NCBI GenBank assembly: GCA_942490535.1
Contig: CALNXQ010000002.1
Coordinates: 620,001-684,000, forward strand
Direction: 5' to 3'
DNA length: 64,000 nucleotides
Source of the DNA: JAEINY01 sp942490535
GTDB lineage: Bacteria > Bacteroidota > Bacteroidia > Bacteroidales > Marinilabiliaceae
A model generated the notes under the pieces. That model did not search any database. It was not told the DNA's origin and was given only the letters and a program-made list of their open reading frames with translations. Positions 28,001 through 37,421 of this stretch are shown piece by piece; the first letter of the stretch is position 1; each line of letters starts with the position of its first letter. The position numbers and the translations under genes are program-made.

Positions 28001-31000
28001 TTATCCCATTGATAAGAGCCATTGTTTAATAATCGAGCCGTGATGTAATCGGCTTGAGTATAACTCGCACTATTGCTCAGTGCTAAATCATCCCGTCCTG
28101 AAAATTTGACAGAACCAGAGAACCCCGTCATATTTTCACTTCTTAAGATCCAATAATATTGTAAGGCATTTTCAGCATCAGTAATCTCCAAATCCGGATT
28201 CTCGCTATCATCCACAATGGTTGGATGCACCTCATGGGAGGCCTTTACTGTGACGTTACCATTGGTAGAGGTGATTGAGGTTACATCAAAAGTTACCGGT
28301 GTGTACACACCATTTGAACCCATTGGAAAAACAAACACCTGATTTCCGGGACCCGCAAATGCTGAGAAATATTTCTTCACGCCGGCATCCACGTATGACT
28401 TGGTGGTCTGAATCATGTTGTTCTCCCCGAATGGATTGATGGCAGTGATACTTGCATTTTCCTCCAGGGTCAACTGGTTGCCACCAATATCAAAAACACC
28501 TTGTTCCAATTCCAGTCCGGATACGATCACCGGTGTGGAACCATCTGCAACTTTTACATTTGACGCATTATTAATTCTTAATAAACCAATGCTGCCATTG
28601 CCGGATAAGCTTTGACGCAGTGTGCCATTCAAAAGAATACCTGCTCCGGCACCACCGTATAAATGAGCACCATTGTTAGCAAAGTCTCCTTTTATCTGAA
28701 TACTGTGGTTATTATCATATAATGACCCGGATAAAGCCAGATTTCCATTAATAGTAATGTCTTGCATCACATCTAACTGATTGGTGTTCGTCTTATTCAG
28801 ATGATGAAAGGCAGTCGTGCTCGTTCCGGTAATTTGCTGATCAGATGAGCCGTCAAAAACAGTAGTGTTGGTGCCTGTTGACAGCGTCCCGTTATTAATG
28901 AGGTGGCCTCCGATCGTCAAATTGTTTCCCTGGCAATTAAAGGTCGTTCCGGTTGCAATTTCAAGGTTGTTATCCACATCCAGGGCTTCTACCCAGATAC
29001 TGGCATTTGGATTATTACCACTTGAATTGTTGAGTACCAAATTGGGTATAGCAACCGAAGAGCGAATACCAATGTCTTGTGAGCCTGGTGTACTTGCGTT
29101 TCCTAATTGAATGGTCATGCCTGTACCAATGGTTGATTCATCCGGCAAGAGATATAAGGCTGCGCGTGATGCTGAGGTTTGCTGACGGACAATCTGTAAG
29201 GATCCTCCCGTAAATGTAAATTCACTACCTGCATTGTGAACCTCCAATACACCCCGATTTCCTTCGGTTGCGCTCGTTTCTCCAACGATCACCATTCCCC
29301 CGGTCTGGCGATACGTTAAGATGCCTTCATCAGCAGCTAAGGGACCTCTGATTTGTCCACCTACGGTTAATGAGCCAGTCCCAATTTCCAGAACAGCCTT
29401 GCCCGATGCGGAGTACTCGATGTTATTATTACCACCGCTCATATCAAGTGATCCATTGTTCACATCTAATGTCCCATCCAGAAGAATACCGGAATTACCA
29501 TTGGCTGTTAAAGCGCCTTGTCTGATTTCCAATCCTGTTGTACTTCCAATCAGGAAATCATCATTACCTGAAGTTAAATTGAAAGCAATACCCGGATTAT
29601 CCAGAATCAGTGTTCCATTTTGCAGTTCCAGTGCTTTCGCAACACCGCCACCTGAAGTAGGGCCATTGAGTGTAAAATCACCGGATAGATGAGCTGTTGT
29701 ACTTTGACTGACACCTTTGTTGACAATCATTCGGTAAAAATCAGGCACATCACCGTCAGAATAGGTGTAGGTCATGTTCTCACTACCGTTCAAGGTTAAT
29801 GTAATACGATCCTGATTGGACGCTGTCCAAAGTTTAAGACCATCGGTGCCAGCGGCGGCTGATTTTTGATAAATATGTCGGCCAACCGATAGATTATGGT
29901 CAAGGATAGCTGTATTGGGTGACGAAACCGCAATCAAACCACCGCGGTTGGAAATGATGATGTCACGTGCTACGGATACGGTCCGTGGGGTACCATTGTT
30001 CTGAAACAACAGTTGAGCACTACCGCCGGAGGCACCGCCTTCTGAAGGATTGGTTTCGAAAAGAACCAAATCACGACCAATGGTCAGATTACCGGTTGCT
30101 GTATTACTCAGAATGATGTTGGCATTCCCTAATATTTCAAAATTCCCGTTTGTGGTAAGGTCGGATGAGAGATAGATATTATGATCGTACGCGCCCCAGT
30201 TATTATTGGCAAACACAAGGTTAGGTACAATGGCAGGAATATTATTAATCGTGCGCGGATTATTGAAGTTCTCATACACAATATAAGAAGAATCACTGGC
30301 AGCAAAATCACCAATATCCATCAGGGAAAAATCAGGGTCGCCGATTCGACACCAGAACATACCTTCCCCTTTTACCAAATCAGATTTTAATTGCCCGTTC
30401 CAATCGTTGATACATAGGGTGGGACGGAACTGGAAGTTGGAACGATAGACGCGAGATGTCGGATTACCGCTGGCATCTAACATTTGAGTAAATACCAGTT
30501 CGGCACATTCCTGCTGGACGTTTTCAATCCACACACCATGTGGTTGGCCCTGTAAAGTTGGTTTTTGGGTATCGGTCCAGGGGACCCAGCCAATCACTAC
30601 CACATCACCAGCCTCCGGATACATATTTTGTCCGTTTGGACAAGCCGGTTGACGACTGTCGTGCCAATCCAGATAGTTGATTACGCCATCGCTGTTAATA
30701 TCTGTGAGCAAATCATTTCGGGTCCAGGTCTGTCGGTCTGTCCAATCAGGTGTACGTGCTGTAGCCCCTGTTGAACTACCATGGTCACGCGTGTAAAAGA
30801 TGGAAACACTACCTGTAAAGCGGTTTTCCCGACCGGCCGTATAGCTGGCATTATCAATTGGAAAGCGGCCACCAGTGCCGTCATCGTAATAAATGAGGTT
30901 GGAACCGTCCACAACTTTAGCCACATCATCGATGTACAGTCGGGAATAAGGATCGTCTGATAATACTTTTCCCGGCACAAATAAGTTTTCCTGTGCCGGA

Positions 31001-34000
31001 ACATCGCCTGTATTATAGGTTAATTCATATTTCACGTTTGGAGCTGTGCTAAAATCACTGTGACTGATTCTCCAATAATAGGACAGCATGTTGCCACCAT
31101 TTTGAATATCGGTGGTTTGCAACTCGCCATCCACCGGAACAACCGTCACATATCCTCCGGAAGCCGGCACATCTGCAATATTTAGTTTGACCGGTGTGTA
31201 TTTGCCCCAAACACCTACCGGGAAAGCAATGTCTGTATTATCCGCAGTTACCCCTGGGATAAATAGGGAGAGTCCTCCATCGGAGGCATTTCCATTGCCA
31301 TAGAACATTTCACTGCCTACTTTTCCATCCGTCACCCGGTAGGGATCGGTAGAGCTTCCTCGATGCAAATAATCTAATTTCAGATTATAAGGGCCCATAT
31401 TTATCCGCCCCTGAAAATAACTGATCCGTTTGATCAACACATCGCTGGTTAAAGTAATGATTTCTGTTATGGGGGCTGGGTTCATCTTAATATTTCCCAG
31501 AACTGCTCCTTTTACAGTGTTAATTTGAATGTCAGCATCCTTAAACATGATTAAGGCGTCAATGTGTGTCGTGCCATGGATGTATTCACCGGCCTGTCCT
31601 TCACTTTTCACATTGAGCGGCCCAAATAAACGAAGGGAGTGCTGGCCCTGATCCAATATACCCTGATCTACATTTAAATTATTTTGAATTAAAATGAGGC
31701 GCGCATGCCAATCGGTACCCACACTTGCCGCTTCTTTATTCGGATCTCCTTTAATGGTTAATTTTTTACCGGCTGGTTTGTTTACAGTCATGTTCCAAAG
31801 GTAGAGTTCATAACCATCATCCACATTGTGGCCAATATAAAACTCACCGTCTTCTGTACCATTAAATGTTAAGGTATTGTAAGCACTGGCATCGTTGCGG
31901 TACCATAAACCATAGTTATTGGTTCCGTTCTCGGTCTGTTTTTGTGCATTGGCAGCGATAGACATGTTCCGACCTACGGAGATATCCTGCCCATTGTGGT
32001 ACAAAAAGGATTGGGCTTCAATAGTGAAATCATTTAGCACCACCAATGGTTGTGGACTCACATTTTCATTCGTAGAAGCAACATCCGTAGCTGCCGCGAG
32101 CACGTGATTATAAGTGTTTCCCAATGAATTGGTGAGGCGTAGATTGTAAAACGGCGCCCGCGAAGTAATGTTAAAATCACTGTTGGTGCTAATGTCACAG
32201 ATTACAGTTCCTCCCGTTACATTGGTATTAGTGGGATCTGAATTAATGAAAATCCCTCCTTTACCGCCGGATTGATGAATGTGCAAGGTTCCCCCACTCA
32301 TGTTAAATACATTGCCCGGATAAGTCATGCTGAAGCGGTAATAATCACTGGACATGGAACCGGCGATCAGATTCATGGTCCCACCACTCTGAACATAACC
32401 CCCAACGTTGGTCGATCCTAACACAGAGGTACGAATCACATTGGTATTGACAACACCTCCTTCAATTTTAATTACTCCGTTTTTGCGGGTGGTAATTCCA
32501 CTGGATACCTTAGACTCAAACAGTCCGGCAGATACTTGCAAGGTACCATAAGGTACGGTGGCCGATCCCCCATTGTTCCGTACTGTGGCACCATCAATCC
32601 ATAAACGCGCCCGTTCTGGAATGTCATAATTACCACTATTGCTTAATGCATTCACCTGGATATTGGCCCCTAACTTAACGCTACCGGCAATTAAACCCAA
32701 GGCATTATCATTGGAGGTGCGATAAGGCTGATCGCCTGTATGATTTTCTCTGGCGTAACCAAACAAGTTAAAATAAGCCGGATCATCTGCATCAATGGAA
32801 GCTACATAAGTATCATCCGTGCCTTTGTTGATTTCGATGCGATAGAAGTTTGTCGTGCCGTTCAATTGAATGGCCTGATCAGCAGATGTATTTAACAGGT
32901 TAAAGTCAATAATCCCGTTGGAGGCTTCTGAGTTGGTAATGGCAGAGGTACGGTTTGTAAATTTGGCCGATCCGTTATTAGTGAAGTTTCCCTTGAGGTT
33001 AAATTCATGGCGGGCATTACCCAACCCGGTTTCAATAGAACCATTAGCCTGAATCCATAAATCTTTTTCAATTGTGATTCGTAGGTTCGATGTAGAAGCA
33101 TCATCATTAATTTTCAGTATCCCACGGTTGACGTACAAGTTTCCATTCACATTCAGATCATTCTTCAAGGTCAGGATAGAATTTGAAGCATCCAGGTTAA
33201 TTTCCAGGTTGTAAAATGCACGTGATGTATTGAAGTTAAATCCGGTTCCCTGGTAAACAACAGTACCCTGACCTTGACCGGCTGAAATAAATTGAGAAGC
33301 ATCTCCGGCCGGAAAATCATCCGTCTCCAAAAGGATTCGACCATTACCGGATATCTCGTTCCATTGATGCCCCGTGGTGCTATGAAGATTTAGTGATCCT
33401 CTAACTTCCAATGAAGCATTTGTTTTAGCATTAGTGCTCACATCCACTGTTACCCCATTCTTAATCACCACCTTATCTATAGCTGAAGTGGGTGAGGTAG
33501 ATGGTGTCATGCCGTTTGGAGTGTGAATATTTTCCTGAGTGGACCAGGTATCTGACCGATCCCAATTATCATTTAACCAGGCATAATAAGTAGTCCCGCC
33601 TTTTCCTTTTACCGGACTAGCGGAACTGTTTTTAGTTCCTAAGGTATAATAACCGGACGTCAGATTGGCATCAGTTACTTCGAAGGCTATTTGATCCATA
33701 TCACCCAAGGCTACCGAAACAGTTGACACTTCACTATAGCTGCCGGTAGTGCCTGCACGATAAAGCAGCACATAATTAGTTAGTTCTCCAGGGTATAATC
33801 CATCAATGATTCCTTCACGAAGGTCAAAAGTAATTTTGGCATCAAGATTACCTGTTTTTTCCAGGTACCAATCTCTTTTCCATCGTTCTGTTACTCCTGC
33901 TGGTAAGTTGGTTCCAATAGGTCCGTCATTAAGCGTACTATTATGTCCGGCCATCAGGTAATCGCCATCATGGAAGTTTCCATTGGACGCAATAAAAAAA

Positions 34001-34899
34001 CCGGCTGATGAAGCCAGGGAATTTGAACCGTCCGATTCTTGTCCGATTCCGCAAACGTCATAACTATAATTGACTTCAGAATACAAATCACCCCCAGATA
34101 ATGCAATATTGTATTTGGCACTAAGGTAGTTGGTAATAATATTACGTTGGGCAGAATTAATTCGTTCTGCAAAAATGATCATCTCGGCGATATCACCAGC
34201 ATAATTATCTCCCAATTGAAATTGGTGTGAAGCATGAGATGAATAGGTATTAACGCCTGCTACCTGGCCTACTTGAGTATTATCTTTATAAACTGTTTTA
34301 CCAAGGGTCGAATTGGCGTTATACGACCAAATCGAATAATTACCGGCTGTCCCGAATCCATCAGTTACCCTGGACGGATCTGAACAACAGGTGCCAATAT
34401 CGAAGTAATAATTTCCTACCCATGGCAAATGGGCAGAGAAACGATTACCTTCCAGCGGGTAAGTGCCGTATATACTTGAATTTTGAGAGGTATTATCAGC
34501 GTTGCTGATAATAAATGTTGTGGCTGCATTGGTCGGAAAAAACGAACTGTTCAGATGAATAGCTGTTGTTAACCGATTGGAGCCGGAAAAGCTAATAGCC
34601 GGTTTCCCGTTAATATTGCTTGCTTCATAATCCGGCATTAGGCTTCCCGTAGCAAAGATGTCAAGATTGGAAACCGCTACTGAGTTTCGCCAATCAGAGA
34701 CTTTATTACTACCATCGTAGGAGACTCCGGCATCAGCCGTGTACCAGGCCTTAAGCGTTCCGGTACCAGTCAGCGTGCCCACTCCACCGGGGCCTGTCTG
34801 TGCGATAACGCTGTTAGTTAAGAGTAAACAACCCCAAAAAGCCATAAAAATCTTTATTCTCATTAAACTGGAGAATTTTAAGAAGTACATGTGCGTCAT
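25018..34899 (-). CDS. Giant (3293-residue) secreted repeat protein with T9SS C-terminal sorting domain
   Basis: The longest frame begins MTHMYFLKFSS; a start at residue 13 (34863) gives a cleaner signal peptide (MRIKIFMAFWGCLLLTNSVI). A LamG-like lectin fold with a DUF8202-type region covers about 35-420 (LKAWYTADAGVSYDGS, GIGQESDGS). The middle is glycine/asparagine-rich, beta-helix-like sequence with many 'NGT/LNGTL' turns. A recurring module, FPVG-x2-G-x-YTPV, appears near residues 1228, 2193 and 2625, and NW/TW-started modules near 453, 2360 and 2780. The end (about 3210-3293, VQVMIYSITGEMLVNNEFKG) is a type A sorting domain. It should be exported by T9SS and anchored at the surface. No catalytic motif was recognised; adhesion or matrix formation is inferred. 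Confidence 0.85.
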   Translation of the reverse strand: MTHMYFLKFSSLMRIKIFMAFWGCLLLTNSVIAQTGPGGVGTLTGTGTLKAWYTADAGVSYDGSNKVSDWRNSVAVSNLDIFATGSLMPDYEASNINGKPAISFSGSNRLTTAIHLNSSFFPTNAATTFIISNADNTSQNSSIYGTYPLEGNRFSAHLPWVGNYYFDIGTCCSDPSRVTDGFGTAGNYSIWSYNANSTLGKTVYKDNTQVGQVAGVNTYSSHASHQFQLGDNYAGDIAEMIIFAERINSAQRNIITNYLSAKYNIALSGGDLYSEVNYSYDVCGIGQESDGSNSLASSAGFFIASNGNFHDGDYLMAGHNSTLNDGPIGTNLPAGVTERWKRDWYLEKTGNLDAKITFDLREGIIDGLYPGELTNYVLLYRAGTTGSYSEVSTVSVALGDMDQIAFEVTDANLTSGYYTLGTKNSSASPVKGKGGTTYYAWLNDNWDRSDTWSTQENIHTPNGMTPSTSPTSAIDKVVIKNGVTVDVSTNAKTNASLEVRGSLNLHSTTGHQWNEISGNGRILLETDDFPAGDASQFISAGQGQGTVVYQGTGFNFNTSRAFYNLEINLDASNSILTLKNDLNVNGNLYVNRGILKINDDASTSNLRITIEKDLWIQANGSIETGLGNARHEFNLKGNFTNNGSAKFTNRTSAITNSEASNGIIDFNLLNTSADQAIQLNGTTNFYRIEINKGTDDTYVASIDADDPAYFNLFGYARENHTGDQPYRTSNDNALGLIAGSVKLGANIQVNALSNSGNYDIPERARLWIDGATVRNNGGSATVPYGTLQVSAGLFESKVSSGITTRKNGVIKIEGGVVNTNVIRTSVLGSTNVGGYVQSGGTMNLIAGSMSSDYYRFSMTYPGNVFNMSGGTLHIHQSGGKGGIFINSDPTNTNVTGGTVICDISTNSDFNITSRAPFYNLRLTNSLGNTYNHVLAAATDVASTNENVSPQPLVVLNDFTIEAQSFLYHNGQDISVGRNMSIAANAQKQTENGTNNYGLWYRNDASAYNTLTFNGTEDGEFYIGHNVDDGYELYLWNMTVNKPAGKKLTIKGDPNKEAASVGTDWHARLILIQNNLNVDQGILDQGQHSLRLFGPLNVKSEGQAGEYIHGTTHIDALIMFKDADIQINTVKGAVLGNIKMNPAPITEIITLTSDVLIKRISYFQGRINMGPYNLKLDYLHRGSSTDPYRVTDGKVGSEMFYGNGNASDGGLSLFIPGVTADNTDIAFPVGVWGKYTPVKLNIADVPASGGYVTVVPVDGELQTTDIQNGGNMLSYYWRISHSDFSTAPNVKYELTYNTGDVPAQENLFVPGKVLSDDPYSRLYIDDVAKVVDGSNLIYYDDGTGGRFPIDNASYTAGRENRFTGSVSIFYTRDHGSSTGATARTPDWTDRQTWTRNDLLTDINSDGVINYLDWHDSRQPACPNGQNMYPEAGDVVVIGWVPWTDTQKPTLQGQPHGVWIENVQQECAELVFTQMLDASGNPTSRVYRSNFQFRPTLCINDWNGQLKSDLVKGEGMFWCRIGDPDFSLMDIGDFAASDSSYIVYENFNNPRTINNIPAIVPNLVFANNNWGAYDHNIYLSSDLTTNGNFEILGNANIILSNTATGNLTIGRDLVLFETNPSEGGASGGSAQLLFQNNGTPRTVSVARDIIISNRGGLIAVSSPNTAILDHNLSVGRHIYQKSAAAGTDGLKLWTASNQDRITLTLNGSENMTYTYSDGDVPDFYRMIVNKGVSQSTTAHLSGDFTLNGPTSGGGVAKALELQNGTLILDNPGIAFNLTSGNDDFLIGSTTGLEIRQGALTANGNSGILLDGTLDVNNGSLDMSGGNNNIEYSASGKAVLEIGTGSLTVGGQIRGPLAADEGILTYRQTGGMVIVGETSATEGNRGVLEVHNAGSEFTFTGGSLQIVRQQTSASRAALYLLPDESTIGTGMTIQLGNASTPGSQDIGIRSSVAIPNLVLNNSSGNNPNASIWVEALDVDNNLEIATGTTFNCQGNNLTIGGHLINNGTLSTGTNTTVFDGSSDQQITGTSTTAFHHLNKTNTNQLDVMQDITINGNLALSGSLYDNNHSIQIKGDFANNGAHLYGGAGAGILLNGTLRQSLSGNGSIGLLRINNASNVKVADGSTPVIVSGLELEQGVFDIGGNQLTLEENASITAINPFGENNMIQTTKSYVDAGVKKYFSAFAGPGNQVFVFPMGSNGVYTPVTFDVTSITSTNGNVTVKASHEVHPTIVDDSENPDLEITDAENALQYYWILRSENMTGFSGSVKFSGRDDLALSNSASYTQADYITARLLNNGSYQWDKFGLETYDETTDELIFTFSGTNDLGISGDYTAGVEPQTPTKKGAIPDEVPVYRTTADGNWADAIWTPVAPAGGPRGARVEINHNVTMSTNFISSYTTTINNSGRLSIGSTYGHRLGDVFGTGTLHIEDGGMPSASFNDFIKASGGTFDFDGSTDYSVMSNFTEVNNVTFSGTGERQLPNSILTIHGDVLINGTDATLNVVNLYNQSFNLKKDLTYTTGSFTAGIGTSAVIFNGSQPQAVTGAFTGTNGFNNLTIDNGSGLTINNPIEINNTLNLTNGLINTSAINTLTITNAAAAAVTGGNASSYVNGPLRKRIPNNDTFVFPVGRDGRYGSLLLSGIQSGATGIWEAEYFNHNPANDGYNPTSYQAPLNYVSKGEYWRLKGPAAAQSEVTVRWDSNSGVSTDANVRQNLRIVEWTTATPDEWQEAGDDIIDGGATSGTIRTTSLRTFNAFTEGNYFTWGSTTPSLVNGWIGGAAGNETDWFTAANWSRNLVPDITTEIEIDDVTHNPIISGNAFCADATININGMISLLAGSQMTIDGNLVNNGTLQIENNNTDNMASFINNGTITGTGVEQVQFDFDPSRYWYTGMPVDGVTGADLFVSDNLRAKVYAYNGAWNAITSDAYDFDANPLKGYAIAFNNAESIVLSGRARYGSYNYSVNPGWELMANPYPSFVDIEQTSDWNMTNVSETVYTRTTYNTVRDLATYNRISHIGVNGGSRYIAPMQAFWVKATSSGTFGISAGARVHHVAKLKSAQTDPSDVLRLELDNGIASDECAIVLRPTGSPYFSKVDSEKRLSNTMDMAYLYTIKQGKKVAISLLPEPEVIKTVQLGYSIVNKDLKEMVIKATNLNVFDQNVPVFLEDKVIGQRIDLRATSEYRFTPLDNANNERFVLHFEGLSTGLEPTLNEEEAKDKTVFISAYRNIVAVKIEDPGFTESVQVMIYSITGEMLVNNEFKGNFKEYNLPVASGHYVVKVKAKGHKKEVVESALVVLKKHF

Positions 34900-35524
34900 A
34901 GATTTAGTTATATTTATTATTGTTTTGTTATTTAATACTTAATTTAGTCGGCTAAGCAGATGCCATTAATAACTCGCTTTAAAAGCATATGGGTAAGTGA
35001 TTGCGTAAATACATTCTGATGCAATCGTATTTCCCAAACCTTTCGGATAAAAGCTAATTGATGCACTAAATATTGTTTTTATTTTTTCTCCTTTTACTTG
35101 AATCCCTAGGGATGGCAGAGTGATAAAATAGTTGAATGAATTCCGCTGATTATCTATCTTATTTCAATACATGCCAGTTTCCCGCTGGATATTTCGTGTT
35201 TCTACGCAATATCGCCCTAGTGGTTATGCCAAAAATCATGATTTAGATCATTTTGTGATCAAAAACCGATTTTTAATGATTAAGGATCCCAGTTCGCGTT
35301 TGAAAACAATCGTGTTTCGGTTATGGAGGCATCGCCGATAACTTGGAAAGATCATTTGCAAAACACAGAAAGACACAGCGCCTTGAAGCAATATAATAAA
35401 CGACTTAATCACCCTAAAACCAGCAACAATAGCTCTCGTCCGCCATCACATGGTCCGGAGTAGTTACGTCCAGTCAGATCTATTTTAGTGTTGCACCGAT
35501 CAGCAAGAATGACTTTTTCAGACG
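34900..35524. other. Intergenic region, 625 bp, no convincing gene
   Basis: AT-rich near 34900-35170 (5' flank of the giant gene). A 56-codon plus-strand frame (35171-35341, MPVSRWIFRVSTQY) has no recognisable domain and no promoter, so I leave it uncalled. The 35400-35524 part is the 3' flank of the OmpA-family gene without a clear terminator. Confidence 0.5.
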
Positions 35525-37417
35525 CTATTGAAAACCCGTAATTAACACCTCCACCCTTCTGTTTTCCTGGTGCAGCCCCTCGGGGCAGTCCACTCCGTCA
35601 ATGCACCGGTTCAATGGTTTTTGTTCGCCATAGCCAATGGCTTCTATCCGGTTGACACTGATACCCATTTTCAGAATATACTTTAGCGCAGCATCAGCAC
35701 GGGCCTGCGACAATACCCTGTTATAAGCGCAATTTCCCCGGCAGTCAGTGTGCGAACTGAGCTCAATGGTCATGGATCTGTATTTCTTCATTAAGTCAAC
35801 CAGCTTATCCAGTTCGTTGGCTGATTCAGCATTGATGTCCCAGGAGTTAAAATCAAAAATGATATGGTATAACCTGAATGTCAAATGCTTCAATTGATCT
35901 TTAGTGAGGGGGGCTGTTTCAGGTTGGATTTTATCCAAAATTTCAGAGATAGACTCTAGGGTTATGTCCTTCTCAAGTGTAAACGCAGGTTCAACCATTT
36001 TTTCAGCTTGCTTTATCTCAGCAGTGGGAATTGAAACGACAAGCGCAGCGCTGCAAATGGCATCATTGTTTTCATTTCCGGCCAACGGTGGGTTCGCTGT
36101 TTGTTCTTCTATTGTTTCTCCCTTTTCAGCCTCTTCTTCATTTGTTTTATCATCCGCTTGTGAACCTGGTTTTTCAAGCGCTTTAGCTGGTTTGATCTTT
36201 TTAACCAGATAAATGTCATCATCACCCACTCCACCACTCCGGTTCGAGGAGAGATAGCCGATGGATTGGTCTTCCATAAAAATAAGCGAAAAATCGTCCC
36301 TGGAGCTATTTACGGGCACTCCTAAATTCTTTACATCACTAAAAAAGTCGTCATCAATTGTTGCACAAAAAATATCTAAACCACCCAGTCCCGCATGACC
36401 GTTGGAAGAAAAATAGAGCACGCCGTCAGGCAAAATAAAGGGATACACTTCATCCCCCGGTGTGTTAATGCGTTCGCCACAGTTGACCGGATCACTTAGT
36501 ATTCCATTTCTGTATACTTCGGCATAGTATATATCGCTACCACCAAAGCCTCCCGGACGGTTGGAAGAAAAATACAATCGGTCCTCGTGAGTCGAGAAAA
36601 ACGGATGGGTCGACGTATAATCTTTGTTGGAAACCTTATCCACAGGTTCCGGTTTTTGCCAAATACCCTTTTTGAGCTTAGATGTGTAAATACCTAAGTT
36701 AACCGCGTTATTTGCATCTTTTTGTGTGGTAAAGGCATTGGCATTATTCATGGTGAAATAGGCCAGGCCTTCTCTTCTTACATACTGAAAAGAACTAATG
36801 TGATAACGGGAATCAATTTTGGTGAATGGCCTTACCTGACTCAGACTACCATCTTCGCTCATGTCGGCCATAAATAAGCTTAAGTAGGGCTGCCCGTTCC
36901 ATTCGTATTCGTTCTTGCTTGTATCACGTGCCGAGGAAAATATCAGGTTGTTATTTAAAAAACAAGGGCGGAAGTCGGAGTATTTGGTATTAATCCCTGC
37001 CAACGTCACATCGTAATGGGATTCAGCACTCATCAAACTATCAATAAGTTGTTTATTATAAATGGGTAGGGTTAAATTAAATTGGCTTATTAAACTATCC
37101 GCGTCATTGTATTTATGGTTATAGATTAATAAGTGAGCATATTCTTCCATACTCGATGTATCCTGATTGACACGGAGTAGCTCGTATAGTTCTTCGGACT
37201 TACGAAAGTGGCCACTGTTTTTATACGATTGCGCTAAACATTTTAATACATGCACATTAACACTGTCTTTTTTCAATGCTTTCTCATAATACTTTATGGC
37301 TTTGGCATAGGCCAGATGATCAAAATAATTATCGCCTAAAACCTGGTTAAGATTTTGAGCCTGTGAAATTTTAATCGTGACTAATATGAAAAGCAGACAG
37401 ATAAAAACTTTTTTCAT
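35525..37417 (-). CDS. PorE-like envelope protein: TPR, PD40 propeller and OmpA C-terminal domain
   Basis: The 630-residue protein has a signal peptide (MKKVFICLLFILVTIKISQA). TPR helices cover about 25-90 (AIKYYEKALKKDSVNVHVL). A WD40-like PD40 propeller covers about 140-400, with repeats such as LYFSSNRPGGFGGSDIYYAE and LYFSSNGHAGLGGLDIFCA. A variable acidic linker follows, then an OmpA domain (about 510-630, FDFNSWDINAESANELDKL) with the peptidoglycan-binding block NRVLSQARADAALKYI. This order matches PorE, a T9SS-associated protein that tethers the machinery to peptidoglycan, except that no carboxypeptidase-regulatory-like domain is evident. It starts 4 bp after the PorP/SprF gene and is surely in its operon. 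Confidence 0.9.
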   Translation of the reverse strand: MKKVFICLLFILVTIKISQAQNLNQVLGDNYFDHLAYAKAIKYYEKALKKDSVNVHVLKCLAQSYKNSGHFRKSEELYELLRVNQDTSSMEEYAHLLIYNHKYNDADSLISQFNLTLPIYNKQLIDSLMSAESHYDVTLAGINTKYSDFRPCFLNNNLIFSSARDTSKNEYEWNGQPYLSLFMADMSEDGSLSQVRPFTKIDSRYHISSFQYVRREGLAYFTMNNANAFTTQKDANNAVNLGIYTSKLKKGIWQKPEPVDKVSNKDYTSTHPFFSTHEDRLYFSSNRPGGFGGSDIYYAEVYRNGILSDPVNCGERINTPGDEVYPFILPDGVLYFSSNGHAGLGGLDIFCATIDDDFFSDVKNLGVPVNSSRDDFSLIFMEDQSIGYLSSNRSGGVGDDDIYLVKKIKPAKALEKPGSQADDKTNEEEAEKGETIEEQTANPPLAGNENNDAICSAALVVSIPTAEIKQAEKMVEPAFTLEKDITLESISEILDKIQPETAPLTKDQLKHLTFRLYHIIFDFNSWDINAESANELDKLVDLMKKYRSMTIELSSHTDCRGNCAYNRVLSQARADAALKYILKMGISVNRIEAIGYGEQKPLNRCIDGVDCPEGLHQENRRVEVLITGFQ

Positions 37418-37421
37418 ATGA

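Noticed and set aside
29321..29692. A 123-codon plus-strand frame inside the giant gene
   Set aside because: It is a shadow of low-complexity codons on the opposite strand, with no signal or promoter.
35171..35341. A 56-codon plus-strand reading frame between the giant gene and the OmpA-family gene
   Set aside because: No domain, no promoter match and no recognisable homologue; could be chance.
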